A stretch of 64,000 bases of DNA from Meloidogyne chitwoodi (lineage: Eukaryota; Nematoda; Chromadorea; Rhabditida; Meloidogynidae): contig JACZZP010000018.1 in assembly GCA_015183035.1 (NCBI GenBank), positions 62,001-126,000 on the forward strand, written 5' to 3'. Positions 24,938-38,443 of the stretch are shown piece after piece. Numbering within the stretch: the stretch's first letter is position 1; every line of letters begins with the position of its first letter. Both the position numbers and the translations under genes were made by a program. The notes beneath the pieces were generated by a model that worked only from the letters and a program-made list of their open reading frames with translations, had not been told where the DNA came from and did no database searches.

Positions 24938-26217
24938 TTATTCCTTCTTTTGTTTTCGCCAGGGTTTCAAATAGGTATCATTCAAGAAGCGTGAAAAAAG
25001 GATAGCAAAGCTTACATAAATGGAAAATGCCAATATTAAGTTCGCCCAACTTTGCTGGCACCTGAAACGTCATAAAAAGAAAAAATGTTACATTATTTCA
25101 CCGAAAAACAACGGAACCAAATTCTTACCTATATCCATCCCAGAGTTTCAGTTTTAAAACTAATGTAGATACAGCAACTCCTAAGAACATTTGAGCCGTT
25201 TGAATACATGTAACCATCAAAGCTATACTTCTAGAAACATTTAAGCCAGAAGATTTAGCTAGATAATACTGCAAATTAAAAAATTAATTAAAATTTAAAT
25301 ATTGAACTAACTAAATACATTACAGAATGGACAAAAAAACTAAAAAAAAATAAATTAAATAAAAAATAAAGAGATTCCAAATACTTCATAGAAATAAATG
25401 CCTGGCCTGGAGCAGTATGCTCAGTACCAGAATGAATTGTATAAACAAATACGGCAGCATGGTGATAGTAATGAAGGAACTGAAATTTTATAGTATATAA
25501 AATCACATTATTTTATAAGAATTTTCAAACAATGAGTTCCCTCTTCCGAAGTACAATAAATAATGTATCTCCAAACTCAATGATTTTTGAGAAAGCAAAC
25601 ATTAATGACCTTCGATTAAAAAAATATTGTATACCGATTGAAATTAATTTTGATAAACTAACCAAAATGCAGCTACGCTGTCTGGATTGCACGAATGGCA
25701 AAGCGAAAATACTAGTCCATGATGTTCCAAATTATAAAGAAAATCCTAACAACAAAATAAATAATAAAATAAAGAACATTACTTCTGAGAAGCGAATTAA
25801 TCCTATAAAACTAAATGTTGTTAACATAAAATTCCAAATAATAAGAGGAATTTTAAGTTGAAAAGGTTCTCGATATCGCATTAAACGTTGCAAAATACAC
25901 ACAAAAAGATAGTAGAATAAAGAAATTGTGATTGAGTGATACCAATATTTCTTTAAAAAAACAATTTTATTTTAATTTAATAAAATAAAACCTGAAAGAA
26001 AAAGGTCCAACCAACCTGAAAAAATTGGGAATAAATTAATGTTAAAGATAACTTATAAAGACCTTGTCTTGTACTTTTTCAAAAGGAAGAGCATATCTAA
26101 AAAAATTGGGAAAATTTAGTTTTTGTTAAAAGTTGATTCTTGCCTATAAACATAATTTGAATGTAAAGTTTTGGTATTATTATTCTGATAAATTTCAAAT
26201 TCATCTATGCCTAACAT
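24938..26217 (-). CDS. ELO-family very-long-chain fatty acid elongase
   Basis: Condensing enzyme of ER fatty-acid elongation. The start at 26217 gives MLGIDEFEIYQNNNTKTLHS, then the family hallmark RYALPFE. Membrane segments follow (KYWYHSITISLFYYLF; PLIIWNFMLTTFSFIG), the FSKIIEFGDTLFIVLRKR block, then the catalytic histidine box FLHYYHHAAVFVYT (HxxHH) and a YYLAKSSGLNV segment. The C-terminus LKPWRKQKKE ends in KxKxx, a dilysine-type ER retrieval signal. The first intron appears to start GC (TATAG|GCAAGA) rather than GT; all other sites are GT-AG. The long plus-strand frame at 25532-25861 is the antisense shadow of these exons. Substrate chain length cannot be read from sequence. Confidence 0.9.
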
Positions 26218-26862
26218 CTTTTGTGTTCAAGAAGCAAATGCACAGATATCGAGAAAAAAGAGCTTCTAAAGAACGTAAGGCCGTCAAATGAGGCGAATAA
26301 TGGATTGTGAATGGAAAATTTCTTAGTGATTGACGGCCGCTGTGGGTCAAGAAGTCTTCCTTCACGCCTCTTCAATTGGTGTCACCATCGATCTGCGCGA
26401 CAAATGTAGCTGTTCCGGGAGGCTTATTAACATCAGCTTTTTATTGGTAAAGGAATACGCCTCAAGCGTTTGCACCTCAAAAATCATCTTGAGAGCGAAA
26501 AAACCAGTTATCCTTTTGTTCCTTTTCCTCTGCTCTCGATCACCATAAATATTTATGTAATAAATTACTATAAATACATATTTTAATTTTTTTTTCAAAT
26601 TAAAAAACCTGAACATTTTTCAAAGCTAATGCTTTACGAAATAAAAATTTTAAATATTTTTTTAATCTCTTAACATTTTATTTTTTTAATGTGGTAATTT
26701 GTTGTCATTTTGGTATAGTTTATTGTCATTTTCTAAACGTGGTAATTTTGTTGTCATTTTCTCATAAAATTCATATTGACACGTAGCATCCTCAACGTTG
26801 AAAACAAGCAAAGAAATCATTCTCTGAATTAATTTTACTTCATTTAAAAAATTTTATTTGTA
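26218..26862. other. Intergenic between divergent elongase and GDP-fucose synthase genes
   Basis: Shared upstream region. A GC-richer block at about 26330-26540 carries overlapping open frames on both strands that match nothing I recognise and lack good splice context. The part near 26690-26765 repeats GTGGTAATTTTGTTGTCATT in direct copies about 60 bp apart. Confidence 0.4.
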
Positions 26863-28282
<1,420 letters not shown>

Positions 28283-28397
28283 TTGCTCAACAGACATATT
28301 TTTGATGAGATTGGAAAGATGATGGAATATTTATTTAAAATTCATAATATTGTTGTATCCTATCCTACAAAATAAATAAATATATACCATTTAATCC

Positions 28398-30680
28398 TTA
28401 GTCAACATTCATTAAAGTAGGCGGTTCATGTTTCTTCAACGAACTCAAGACATGAGGCAGTTTGATGAAGAATTGCTAAAAATAAAAAAATTTCAAAAAT
28501 AGATTTCCCCAAACCGAAAAAAGCGTTATCGCGTAGTGAATTGATGATGTATCTCCAAATTCTCGAATAGAATGCATTGCTAATTGAGGGCAGCCTACAT
28601 CAATTGTCTGAAAATTTCAGTCATTAAAAGAATGAATATGAAAAAATACCCGTATTCCTAACTTCGCAGCCAATATTGGGCCGACAGTTGATCCTAGAAA
28701 AGTTAGGATTAAAATATTTTATCTAAAATTAAGATAACGTATCCGTCATTTTTTTCATTAAATATTATTCCATTATTGAATTTAATGTGAGAAAACCAAC
28801 CACAAGGAGCATCACATCGGGCAACCATTTTCTGAAGTTTTAGTGAACATTAATAATATAACAAAAACAAACTTGTAGAGGGATTCCTGCCGATTCTGCA
28901 ATCATTTTAAGTATGGAATGCGTGATTGCAGTTGTGGCATAACGCTGATTTGCGTTTATTTTGACAACCATTCCCTTGTTGAGAGTCGGTTTATGACAGT
29001 CCTATTAATGGTTCTGGTTATATCATTTACTAGGTATTATAAACTTCATGTTTAGCAGCATAATTAGGATGACAAGCATGTGCCTGAGAATTTTTATAAA
29101 TTTATTAAAAAAAGGAAATGAAGGATACATTATGTTCTGTGAAATGCTTATAAAAATAAAAAAACCTGATCAGTGCTAATCATTAAAGAGCGTCCAATTG
29201 CATATTCAAAAGAATTTGGATCATCAGGAGATGTTACAATACGACGCATTAACCATTCCATAAAGTGAGAAGCAGCGCCCTACAATTCAATATATAGTAT
29301 TATCTCATAGCATTTCCAAAAAGAATCCTAACCTGTGCAGATACACTACCAACCTGGAATTAAAAAGTTAAAATAGAAAAAAGGGAAAGAATTAACCTCC
29401 TCATTATCAAAACAAGCAACTAGACGAATATTTTGATCGACAGCAAATGCCTGTTCATCTGCCAAACTCTGCACAAGTCCCATAATGGATGTGTAAGTTC
29501 CCACCAAATTGTCGAGCCTAGCACCGGAAATAAATTCTTCCTCAAGTCCAGTCAAATTCGCAGGCTGAGTGTCATAAAGGTAAAGGTCCAAGTCAAGAAG
29601 TTCATTAGGTTCACATCCAGTCAATTCACTAATATTCTAAAAATAATAATTGAAGTTAAACAACAATAAGATAAACCTTTAAAAGTATTTCATGATGGTC
29701 ACCTGCAATTGAAATACCACTACACTGATCTTTATCATTAGAAACTTTATTTTCATCTGTATTTTTAATTGAATCAACGCTTGAAATCTGAGCCAATATT
29801 GGGCGTAGTAAGTGTTGTTCAGTGTTGAACTCGAATTTGCTCGGTTCTCTATCCAAATGGATTGCCTAAACTATTTAATTGACTTTAATAAAAAATAAAA
29901 GTAAAGACCAAGCTTGGGATATGAAGAATTGGTCGTCCAAAATCAATAAGTTTATGTAGAATTTCTCCCTGTTGTCCTCGAAAGACAACTTGTCCAGCAA
30001 TGCTAATATCACGGTCGAACCAATTTCGCCAAATGCCGCCACCATAAGTTGAAACACCGACCTATTTAAAACCACATTGAATCGTAGTTATTGATTTAAC
30101 CTGTAAAAACTGCTCAGAAATCCTTTTTGAAATCGGTTTAACTCGTAAACAAGGCGAATCCGTATGAGCAACTACAATCGAGTAGCCAGCATTCGCTGGA
30201 TTGAAGGCTCCACCAATAGCAAAGGCAAAAATGGAAGATTCATTCCTCAATTTCATGATTTTGAAGAATTAGATCTATTATATAGAAATACTTTTTTATG
30301 TAAAATTTTCCTTTCGGCTGGACTTTAAATCTCTGGTTCTCAAATAGTTCCACAAATCCAGCGGACTTCAAAATTGACTCACAAGATTCAACAGCTATTA
30401 AATTACAAATATATGAATGATAATATATAATTCTTGTTATTAAAATAATTTTGGAAGCACAAAACCAATAAAATCTATTCAAACAGCTACTAATTTTTGA
30501 AACTCATTAACAATAAATAAAAATTCCCAGTTAACCTTATGTAACCTAATAGTGGATTTACATTAAACAAAATTTACCATGAAAAGGTGTCACTGATTTG
30601 TTTAAAAATGAAAGGAAAGCAAGTGCTGATGTTCTAATTTGTTGTTTTACATCTTTAGAAATTGTTATGCCGAATGACAT
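28398..30680 (-). CDS. Aspartyl aminopeptidase (peptidase M18, DNPEP-like)
   Basis: Cytosolic metalloaminopeptidase that removes N-terminal Asp/Glu. The start at 30680 gives MSFGITISKD. Zinc-site regions are in order: VVAHTDSPCLRVKP (His and Asp-adjacent motif), LVACFDNEEVGS (Glu-Glu), MISTDQAHACHPNYA (Asp and His) and GCPQLAMHSIREF (final His). GAASHFMEWLMRRI and ARCDAPCGSTVGPI are also typical. A poorly conserved insert (about 29830-29700; SSVDSIKNTDENKVSNDK) lies between conserved blocks. The C-terminus KKHEPPTLMNVD ends at 28398. It appears complete with no frame break. Related to C. elegans dnpp-1. Confidence 0.92.
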
Positions 30681-31091
30681 TTTGTTTTTGAATTCGGGAA
30701 ATAAAAGATTATCAAATTATAAATGTACAATAAGTGTGCCGAAAAATGATAAAGGCAAATTTAACCATATCTAGGCATTTAAAAATGACGAAAAAATAGT
30801 CAACCCCAAAATGATTCGAACTTATTAACCTTTTAACAAAATTATAATTATTCTCAGACTCTATCGCTCCCAAACTCAATTAGAAGAAATTTATCTTTGC
30901 TCTCTGTCTACACTATTTCTCAAGAATGTTCTAGAATAAACAGAATGCCAAAAATATAAATTTAAAAAAACGGGCAGCGTGAACCTAAGAAATTGATTTT
31001 TCGATTTTTTAATTTCAGCTAAACCACGTACCTGAAACTTTTTTCTTGTTTTCACCTAACCTACATATTGAAGGCATCCAATCCACTTTGT
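30681..31091. other. Intergenic upstream of aspartyl aminopeptidase
   Basis: AT-rich; no supported feature apart from the likely minus-strand promoter next to 30680. Confidence 0.4.
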
Positions 31092-32211
31092 TTGCTGCCA
31101 TCCATGTTGTCCATCTGTTGCATACTTGAAGTCATGTTGAAGCTAGTCTTGAAAAAAGCAAAAAAGTTAAAAGACAAGTCGAAAGACAAAACAAGAACAA
31201 TAATTATACAAACAAAAAAATAATAAAAGAGGAAGCTTGGGTCAGTCGCTCGCGCAAATTTTTTGATTTTTTAAAAGAAAAAGTTTAAAGCTTACAAGGC
31301 CTGTAGACTTGAAGAGGGGGTGGTGATCATGAAGAGCATCCAAGTCGGTGTTGGCCAGTTGAGAGCATCAGCATCCATGTCGTGGAGGTGCACCTGGCTT
31401 AAAAAAGAGAGGGGGACCCAAACCCCAAAAAATAAAATAAACCACACCACACACCACCAAATTGTACAGAGCTCATAGGCAATACAAGGCTCCCTGTGTA
31501 CATGTTGCGAAGATCAGTCTCCTTGCGTCGTCTATAATAAAAAAGTTTAATCTTTTCTAAAAAAATAAAAAATGAAACCTTCGAACTGTAGGCGCCAACC
31601 ATGAACAGCAGACCAACAGAGCATGACGAACATATTGACATCTCAAAATAAAAATGAAGCTGTTCTAATAAATAAAATAAAAAAACCGGAGCCATCGGAG
31701 GTCAGACGAACAAGGCCACTGTAAATGAGTTGATTAAAAATCAATTAACAACAAACTAACGCCAGTTGAGGAGCATGTTGAGATTATTTGATGAGCACAC
31801 ATTGGCCATGTAGAGCATGAAGAACATATCTAAGCTAATTCAAAAAAAAATTAGTAAATTATATAAAAAAATTAAAAAAAAATAAAAAGTAAACCGCAAC
31901 CACCAGCCAGACATCTGCAGCATATTCGGAAGCAGCCGTAGAGCCTTTAATTTGATTAAATTTAGATTTTTTAAAGTAATTTTTTAAATTTTTAAGTTTT
32001 AGCTGCGCGTGCGGGGAAACGAATAAAAAATACAGATGAAATATAAAAAACGGATGAAAAAATAAAAAACGAATGAAAAAAGTAAAAAACGAATGAAAAA
32101 AGTAAAAAACGAATGAAAAAAGTAAAAAACGAATGAAAAAAGTAAAAAAAGATGAAAAAACACAAAAAAGCTCGAGACCGGCCGGATCTCCGACATGAAC
32201 TGCATAATTTA
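31092..32211 (-). other. Possible multi-exon gene or decayed gene, unresolved
   Basis: Short GC-richer islands separated by 40-60 bp AT-rich gaps with minus-strand acceptors (TTTACAG, TTATTATAG, TTTTTTAAG) look like exons: about 32211-32160 (MQFMSEIRPVSSFF), 31950-31900 (ALRLLPNMLQMSGWW), 31840-31760, 31720-31690 (GLVRLTSDGS), 31640-31580, 31533-31460 (RRKETDLRNMYTGS), 31395-31294 and 31150-31076. I could not join them all in one open frame: several junctions hit stops or change phase. Some islands share short motifs (GGCCAGTTGAG, AGAGCATGA), as if from duplicated units. It may be a real gene with misjudged splice sites, a pseudogene, or noncoding transcript exons. Confidence 0.3.
32046..32155. 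repeat. 20-bp minisatellite
   Basis: About five tandem copies of a 20-bp A-rich unit (AAAAAACGAATGAAAAAAGT), the outer ones degenerate. It creates several long overlapping Phe-rich minus-strand frames that are artefacts. Confidence 0.8.
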
Positions 32212-32561
32212 GAAAAACAAGCCAAAAAAGAGAAGCCAAATTTGAATAAAAATATATGGCGCCTTTTTAATTTTGCAGCGAATTTTCGAAGTGTCAACTA
32301 ATTATATTTTTTTCATATGACACATCTATACGCACTATATTTTCTACTATTTTCCTTTTCTTTTTTATCTTTCGCTTTTTTCTCTTCTTTTTGCTTACTT
32401 TCTCATACTTTTTGTGAACAGTCTTTTTTTTTGAATTCACAACTTTCTCCAGCTTATAACTTTTTTTAACTAGTTTTTGAACATCTCCGAACAGTTCAAT
32501 ATCTATTTTTATTCACTTATTTAAATTTTTAAATTCCCTTTTTATTTATAATCTACGCTTC

Positions 32562-33187
32562 GGCTAAACTACAGTTTCCGTACTTTTTTTGTTTTCGGAC
32601 GAGTTATATGTCATTCGAAAGAGCTCATCGAGCTGAGTCGAATGACATAAAAACTAGTCCGCGGAAACAACTTTGGGCCAAGTTACAGACCCCCGAAAAT
32701 TGAAAAACCATAGGGGGGAGTAAGGTTATTTTAAGTGATTACTGCGGCTGCATTTATTTTCACTGAATAAATTATTTTGTTGTAATTTGCGCCGTAGAAT
32801 GACGCATGTAACAAAAAGCCAACGAGAGATGGGCTCCCAAATGAAGAAGTCATAAAACACTCCCAATAGGTCCAAGTTTGACGTGTTTCCAGCAAACTTC
32901 GATCATGCATAACTTTGTTCAAAATCGTCCAATCACGACAATTTTGGTCTCATTCGATAGGTCTCTTCGAGACCTATCGAATGAGCTATCATACTCATAT
33001 TTTATTTTTTGCCACAAAAATGAGCTTACTCCCCCCTATGGTTTTTCAATTTTCGGGGGTCTGTAACTTAGCCCATAGTTGTTTCCGCGGACTAGTTTTT
33101 ATGTCATTCGACTCAGCTCGACGAGCTATTTCGAATGACATATAACTCGTCCGAAAACAAAAAAAGTACGGAAACTGTAGTTAGGCC
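32562..33187. mobile_element. Foldback (MITE-like) element with 8-bp TSD and perfect central palindrome
   Basis: A 626-bp element flanked by exact 8-mers TACGCTTC (32554-32561 and 33188-33195). Inverted ends start GGC(C)TAA and continue CTACAGTTTCCGTAC for well over 100 bp, including TATGTCATTCGAA and CCGCGGA. At about 32952-32984 is a perfect palindrome with 15-bp arms (CATTCGATAGGTCTC) and loop TTC. The core is shared with the element at 15028-15635. No transposase. The 8-bp duplication fits Merlin or hAT mobilisation. Confidence 0.82.
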
Positions 33188-33786
33188 TACGCTTCATTTA
33201 TTTTTAACTTAATTTCAGATAAAATTACTCAATCGTTTCAAATCATGTTCTACCTCAAAATCATTACGATGATATTGAAAAACTTATTGAGTTTGTCCAA
33301 ATACGATAGACTGGAGGTTAAATAAGAATTTAAACTTGTTTTCTTTGGTTCGTTTTTTTCGTAAAAATTACATATTAAACTAATACATAAAAAACTTTAA
33401 ATTGTTCATTCTGTTTAAACTGTGTGCAAAAACACTGATTATTTGTAAAAAAAAGTATTTAAAATTAAATGTATAAAAAGAGAAGCAAAAAGAAGCTTGA
33501 AATGGAAAATAAAACGGAGAAAAGTTGTTTGAGGTGACGGGTTGATTACTTTTAATTTCATCTGGCCCAGCGTAAATTGAAAATTTGGTAGTTGTTAGAT
33601 AACGGGAAAATTTGAGGTAAGCGATGTTTACGCAAGAGTCAATTTTATTTTGGCCATTTCAATTTTTCGATCATTTCTTCAGTTTTGATAACTTTTTAAA
33701 TATTCAATATTATGTTATTTTTATTCCACGTCTATCAATTTATGATTTTCACTATGATTCTATTTTCTTTCCTCGATCATTTGGTA
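33188..33786. other. Intergenic upstream of the small gene at 33787
   Basis: AT-rich. The frame at 33624-33818 is a Phe-rich chance ORF overlapping the proposed first exon in another frame. No clear element. Confidence 0.35.
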
Positions 33787-34073
33787 ATGGCACAAATGCT
33801 AAAGAGAGCAGGTTTTGAATAAAAAAGACAAATTTATCAAATTATTTTGTAGAGCTTCCTGCCCGTTTAGCACCTCCTCCGGTTGTTCAAAAATTTTCAA
33901 ATCCACTATCAGCTTTTCGTGCAGGCCGCAATCCAATGATTCATCCACCCTCAATTCGACCACCTAAAGGAGTTGCTGTAACTCTTAATAGGGCAAAATT
34001 GAAGGATTTTATGAGAATTGGAAGAGAAATAATTAGACAAAGGAGATTATTGCAAATTAAAGCTAACCACTGA
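33787..34073 (+). CDS. Small basic protein of unknown function
   Basis: Two exons (33787-33811 and 33853-34073) join in phase to give 81 residues: MAQMLKRAELPARLAPPPVV and onward, ending RQRRLLQIKANH. Pro-rich in the first half; Arg/Lys-rich and helical-looking in the second (LNRAKLKDFMRIGREIIRQR). The size and basic charge would suit a small mitochondrial or ribosome-associated protein, but I recognise no family. It lies 168 bp upstream of the WDR60-like gene on the same strand, so a shared (operon-like) transcript is possible. Confidence 0.55.
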
Positions 34074-34240
34074 TAGAAATTTTTTTAATTAAATGTAAAA
34101 AAATAAGAATAAAATTTAATTGAAAAAACCATTGCTTGATATACCAATCCATTCCCATAAAATACGTTGCCTGGTAACAAAGTATTAACATAAAAAGGTT
34201 TTAAGATTTACTAAAATGAAGCTTAATCTTCCATTATTCA

Positions 34241-36933
34241 ATGAAAAAACAACAGGGAATTTCTAATAAAATTGGCAACAACAGGTAAATAAAACTAATT
34301 GATATTATTAATTTTTATCTTTAGAGAAATTATTGAATCAAAAATAAAAGGAAAATTAATTAAAACAGTAGAAAAAAATGAAAAGTTAATCAAAGATGAA
34401 AAAAGTAATGAAAGATCAGAATTATCGGCATTTTTTAAGAATAAATCCAAAGAAAAAGAGGAACGGAAGAGAAAGAAACAAGAAAATGAAAAGAAAAAGG
34501 ATAAAGAAGAAAAGAGAGCAACAACAACAAATAGCCGGGATAAATTAAAAATTGAGGAAAAATCAAACAAGAAGAAAGAAGAGGAGTCGGTATATGAAGA
34601 TGATTTTGAAGAATATGAAAGTGATTTTGAAGAGGATTTAGATGAGAATGAGAAATCAAAAGATGTACGATTAGACGAGGCTAAAGAAGAAGAATCATTT
34701 CTACGTAAAAAACTGGCAGGAAACGAAAGAATAAAAAAGAATGAGAAGGATGAAAGAACATTTGAGTCAGAACAAAGAGAATTTGCTGTTTCTCAAGAAG
34801 TCAGTAGGAGATCTATCCAAGAAGATAATGAACCTAAAAAAGAAACAGAGACGAATAAACATGAATGGTTTGCCGATTATTTTAAAGAAGTGACAGGACA
34901 AAATGAACATAGAAAACAGGTTAAAACAATAAAATTATATTAAAAAATATTTTAATTAAAAAGTCATTTACTCAAACTGAAGGACCGGAATTGTGTGCTT
35001 ATAGTCAAACTGAATCTGTAGAAAGCAAAACACTGGGAACTCAGACGAAAAGATACAGCAATAATTCTAGAGGATTAGAAACGAAACAAAATAATGAATT
35101 GGCCTGTTTTGTTGAAGAAGCTGGGCAGGTTTTCTTAATTTAAAAATTACTTTATAATAAAGGTATATTTAAAGCTTATGATTGGCCTTCTTCAGTCGTC
35201 GTCTTCCAACTTTGAGAAAATATCTTCTTTATTTAGTGCTCGGCGATTGACTTTGTCATTTAATTCACTTTTCACCGAGAATTCTACAGGTAATATTTCT
35301 TAAAATTACTGATTCTTTTTATTTTAAAGAAAACAGATTATTGACAATTGCTTATAAGGTAATTTTGATTGAATTTGTATAATTCTTTTTTCCAAGAATC
35401 CACAGACAATTTGTATTTGCATTTTTGTGGCCGAATCAAATGGTTAATTTATTTCTTTCGTATGTATTTTTTGATACAATTTTTAAGATCCTATGAAAAA
35501 CAAAATGAGTTTTATCGCGGAATTTGATATTGAAGCGACAAATCAGGAAATAAGAAGGTTTTTTTGAGGAAATATTTGTAATTAAATAATTCTTTAAGGC
35601 TTCTTTGTTGTAACCAAGAGGTTGTTTTTCTTCGTTATTCGCCTGACTCTTCAGTGCTTTTTGGCGCATTGGTAAATTATTTTTTTGTCTTTATACAAAA
35701 ATCAGAAGGACGGAAGTTTAATCGCTTGGGATCTACTAAAATGGCGATCATCAATGGTGTCGGAAACAACTCTTTTAGTGGGTGGAGTTTTAAAACCAGT
35801 AATGAGCCCGAACTTTATATTTGGTTCTGTTTCTGAAGAACAATGGAAAACCAATAATCCAAATTGGGCTGACCTTCGTATCATAGGAATGGAAGTTGCT
35901 GATATTGTTGAAAATTTGGGATCAAGGTATATTTTGGTTTAATGTTTTAATATATTTATTGTGTTAAGAGCAATAGCAAGATTATATTCTTTATACGAAT
36001 CAGGGCTACTTCGAATTTTGCACACTATGGCAACGGATAGAGGAAAGAATGAGACTAGAGGAAATGGCGAAGTTGATGGAAAGATTGAATTAGTAGTCAT
36101 CTCCTCTTTATATTGTTTTACACATAATGGGACTGGTGGGCATAAAAGCTATTCAAATGGTTAGTAAAATATTAGATAAATATTGTTTATTTTAAGAATT
36201 TGCTACTTCATTTGCTATTTCTGAGAATCATGAGGGAGAAGTAAAAACAATTGAATGTTTTATTGGAACATCCAGAGGAAGAATTATTCGATTGGATCCA
36301 ACAAATATTAAAACAAGTAAATTCTACTATAGCTCTCAAATTTTTCAAGGATTTGGTTCTGAAATCACTACTATTAAATTTCCATGTTATGAATCATCTA
36401 TGATTTTTGCGGTAATTTTAATAAATTAAATTGAAAAAAAATACCTTTAAGTGTGCAACAAACAATCAAAGAATTTTTATTTTTAATCATAATGAATACG
36501 AACCAATTAAAGTTCTTTCTGTTTCGACAGCAATGCGAGGTTTGGGTCCGAGGCTTATGTCATCAACACTTTTTGAATGGTTCCCAATATATTTTTATTT
36601 TTCTAATATTCGTATTTAACTTATTTTAAAGTGATGAAAATGTTTTTTACTCAATAAAATCTGGAGAACAAGTACTTATTTGGAAGAGTGATATAATTAA
36701 TGATGGGATGGGAAAGACTAATTTGATAGGCACTTATGACTTTTATCAGCAATTTAGAACAAGAATACAGTGCAGTACAATATGGAAAACTGCTTCAGGA
36801 AATACTTTTATGGTATAAATAATATACATATAATAGAAAATAACCTCCAATGTACTTTTTTATATTTAATTTTTTATAGGCACTTGGTCTTGCAAATGGC
36901 GAAGTCCAGGTGCACGAGTTGAATAAAATTTAA
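34241..36933 (+). CDS. WDR60/DYNC2I1-like dynein-2 intermediate chain
   Basis: Intermediate chain of the retrograde intraflagellar-transport dynein; in nematodes this would act in ciliated sensory neurons. MKKQQGISNKIGNN starts at 34241 and splices to a long charged Lys/Glu coil with the acidic-aromatic tract YEDDFEEYESDFEED, which resembles the N-terminal region of WDR60. The C-terminal half has WD-like blades: DGSLIAWDLLKWRSS, ECFIGTSRGRIIRLD, KSGEQVLIWKSD and ALGLANGEVQVHEL, ending at 36933. Exons join in frame where checked. An upstream ATG at 34216 runs into a stop, so 34241 is preferred. Another dynein intermediate-chain-type WD protein is the main alternative. Confidence 0.7.
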
Positions 36934-37647
36934 TACGGATTGGTTTGGAATTAATCAAACATGAATGTGATGCAAGAGGCGAAAGAAGAGCTTCAGGAAT
37001 TGATCAATTCGACTGATTTACAAATTAAAGATGAGTAATCCTCACAGGTTGTGAACATATTAAATTTTCGATTTTTATCAAATAATTATAACTTGTAGGT
37101 TATTTTTCATATTAGTCATTCAAGTTTTTGTCCTTTATACCTGAAAGAGATTATAGTCATTTTAATTCTTGTTGTTGATACTTAGGGGTTAGGACATTAA
37201 TTTAATGGAATGGAGACAGCTAATGTTTTGTCGGGTTGGTCGTTGGCCTTTAGAAACTTGGAATTTTCTGGAAGAGCACATTTTTGCCTGTCATTGATAA
37301 AAGACATAATAAATCTATCGGCCGGAAAATGTTGACTAGTTTAAGTGAATGTATTTGTTTATCTTTATTATAGTCATCTCGGCAATTCTATCCATTTTGT
37401 TTATTCCATTCATCGGCTGTCTTTTTTTACACTTTCCACGGCTAACATTCACCATCTGTGTATTAGAGGAAGAGGGCAATGGGCGGACGAATCTCAGACT
37501 TTGATTGGAGGCAATAAACAATTGGAATTGGTAATGGTGACTGATAATGTTTGGGCCTCGTCAATGCCCCTTATAAATGAGCTTATTTTGCCCAAACCAA
37601 CACTTTTCACTCCATTCAATCAACAGCATACTTTCTACATAGCAAAA
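36934..37647. promoter_or_regulatory. Intergenic region holding the FAR gene promoter
   Basis: The part nearest the FAR gene has a TATA-like TTATAAATGAG at about 37571, 75 bp before the ATG, followed by CACTCCATTCAATCAACAGC. The open frame at 37345-37761 reads through this promoter and is not thought to be coding before 37648. Confidence 0.4.
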
Positions 37648-38443
37648 ATGATGCTTAATTACTACTTTATCTTTGCGGCTCTATTGGTGGCCGTATATTC
37701 AACTGCTTTAACATCTTTGGACTTGAATTCAATTCCTGAGGAATATCGCGGTAATAAATAATAAGACAATAATGTACAACATAAATTTATAATAAAATTT
37801 AAATTTGTAGATATGGTGCCATCTGAAGTGAAAACCTTTTATGATGAATTGACGGAAGAAGACAAACAAACATTAAAGGAAATTGCTGGACGACATGATG
37901 AATTCAAAACTGATGAAGATGCTTTGAATGCACTGAAAGAAAAAAGTGAAAAGCTTTACACAAAGGTTAGTAGAAAAAATGATCTTATTTCAGTTATTTT
38001 AGGCAAATGAGCTTCGCAATCTGGTCAAGGACAGAATTTCAAAACTTTCACCTGACGCAAAGGCATTCGTCGACACTGTATAGCAAATTTTAGATTTAAT
38101 TTTATTTTTTTGTTCGTTTAGATCATCGAGAAAATGAAGGCTCTTCGCCCCAAAAAGGATGAGAAGCCAAATTTGAATGAACTTCGAAAAGAAGCCAATG
38201 AAATAATTGAAAAGTGAGTTTTTAAAAATGAAAACAATAAATATTTGTATATTTTAAAGGTACAAGGCCCTTTCAGAAGAAGCGAAGGAATCGCTAAAAA
38301 CCAATTTCCCAAAAATTACTGGAGTTATTCAAAGTAAGATATTTTAAATATTTTAAATTTTTAAATACAAATTTTCAGATGAAAAGTTCCAGAAATTGGC
38401 TCAAAGCTTGTTGAAACCGGAAGGCGCTGCGCCTCCAGCCTAA
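37648..38443 (+). CDS. far-1: Secreted fatty acid and retinol binding protein (FAR family)
   Basis: Nematode-specific helical carrier that binds fatty acids and retinoids. In plant parasites FAR-1 lies on the surface and blunts jasmonate-linked host defence. Six exons (37648-37750, 37811-37965, 38003-38077, 38122-38213, 38260-38333, 38379-38443) join exactly to 187 residues. The signal peptide MMLNYYFIFAALLVAVYSTA is cleaved before LTSLDL. Family blocks are IPEEYRDMVPSEVKTFYDEL, EDKQTLKEIAGRH, AKAFVDTIIEKMKALRPK and KALSEEAKESLKTNFPKITG. Predicted coiled helices and total length fit the family. It resembles root-knot nematode FAR-1 more than C. elegans FAR proteins from memory, and it is the strongest taxonomic marker in the window. 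Confidence 0.93.

Noticed and set aside
25532..25861. 109-codon plus-strand frame
   Set aside because: Exact antisense of elongase exons and introns.
31859..32297. Overlapping Phe-rich minus-strand frames up to 126 codons
   Set aside because: Generated by an A-rich minisatellite and poly-T tracts; not protein-like.
34295..34659. Minus-strand Ser/Phe/Leu-rich frames
   Set aside because: Complement of the Lys/Glu-rich coding exon of the WDR60-like gene.
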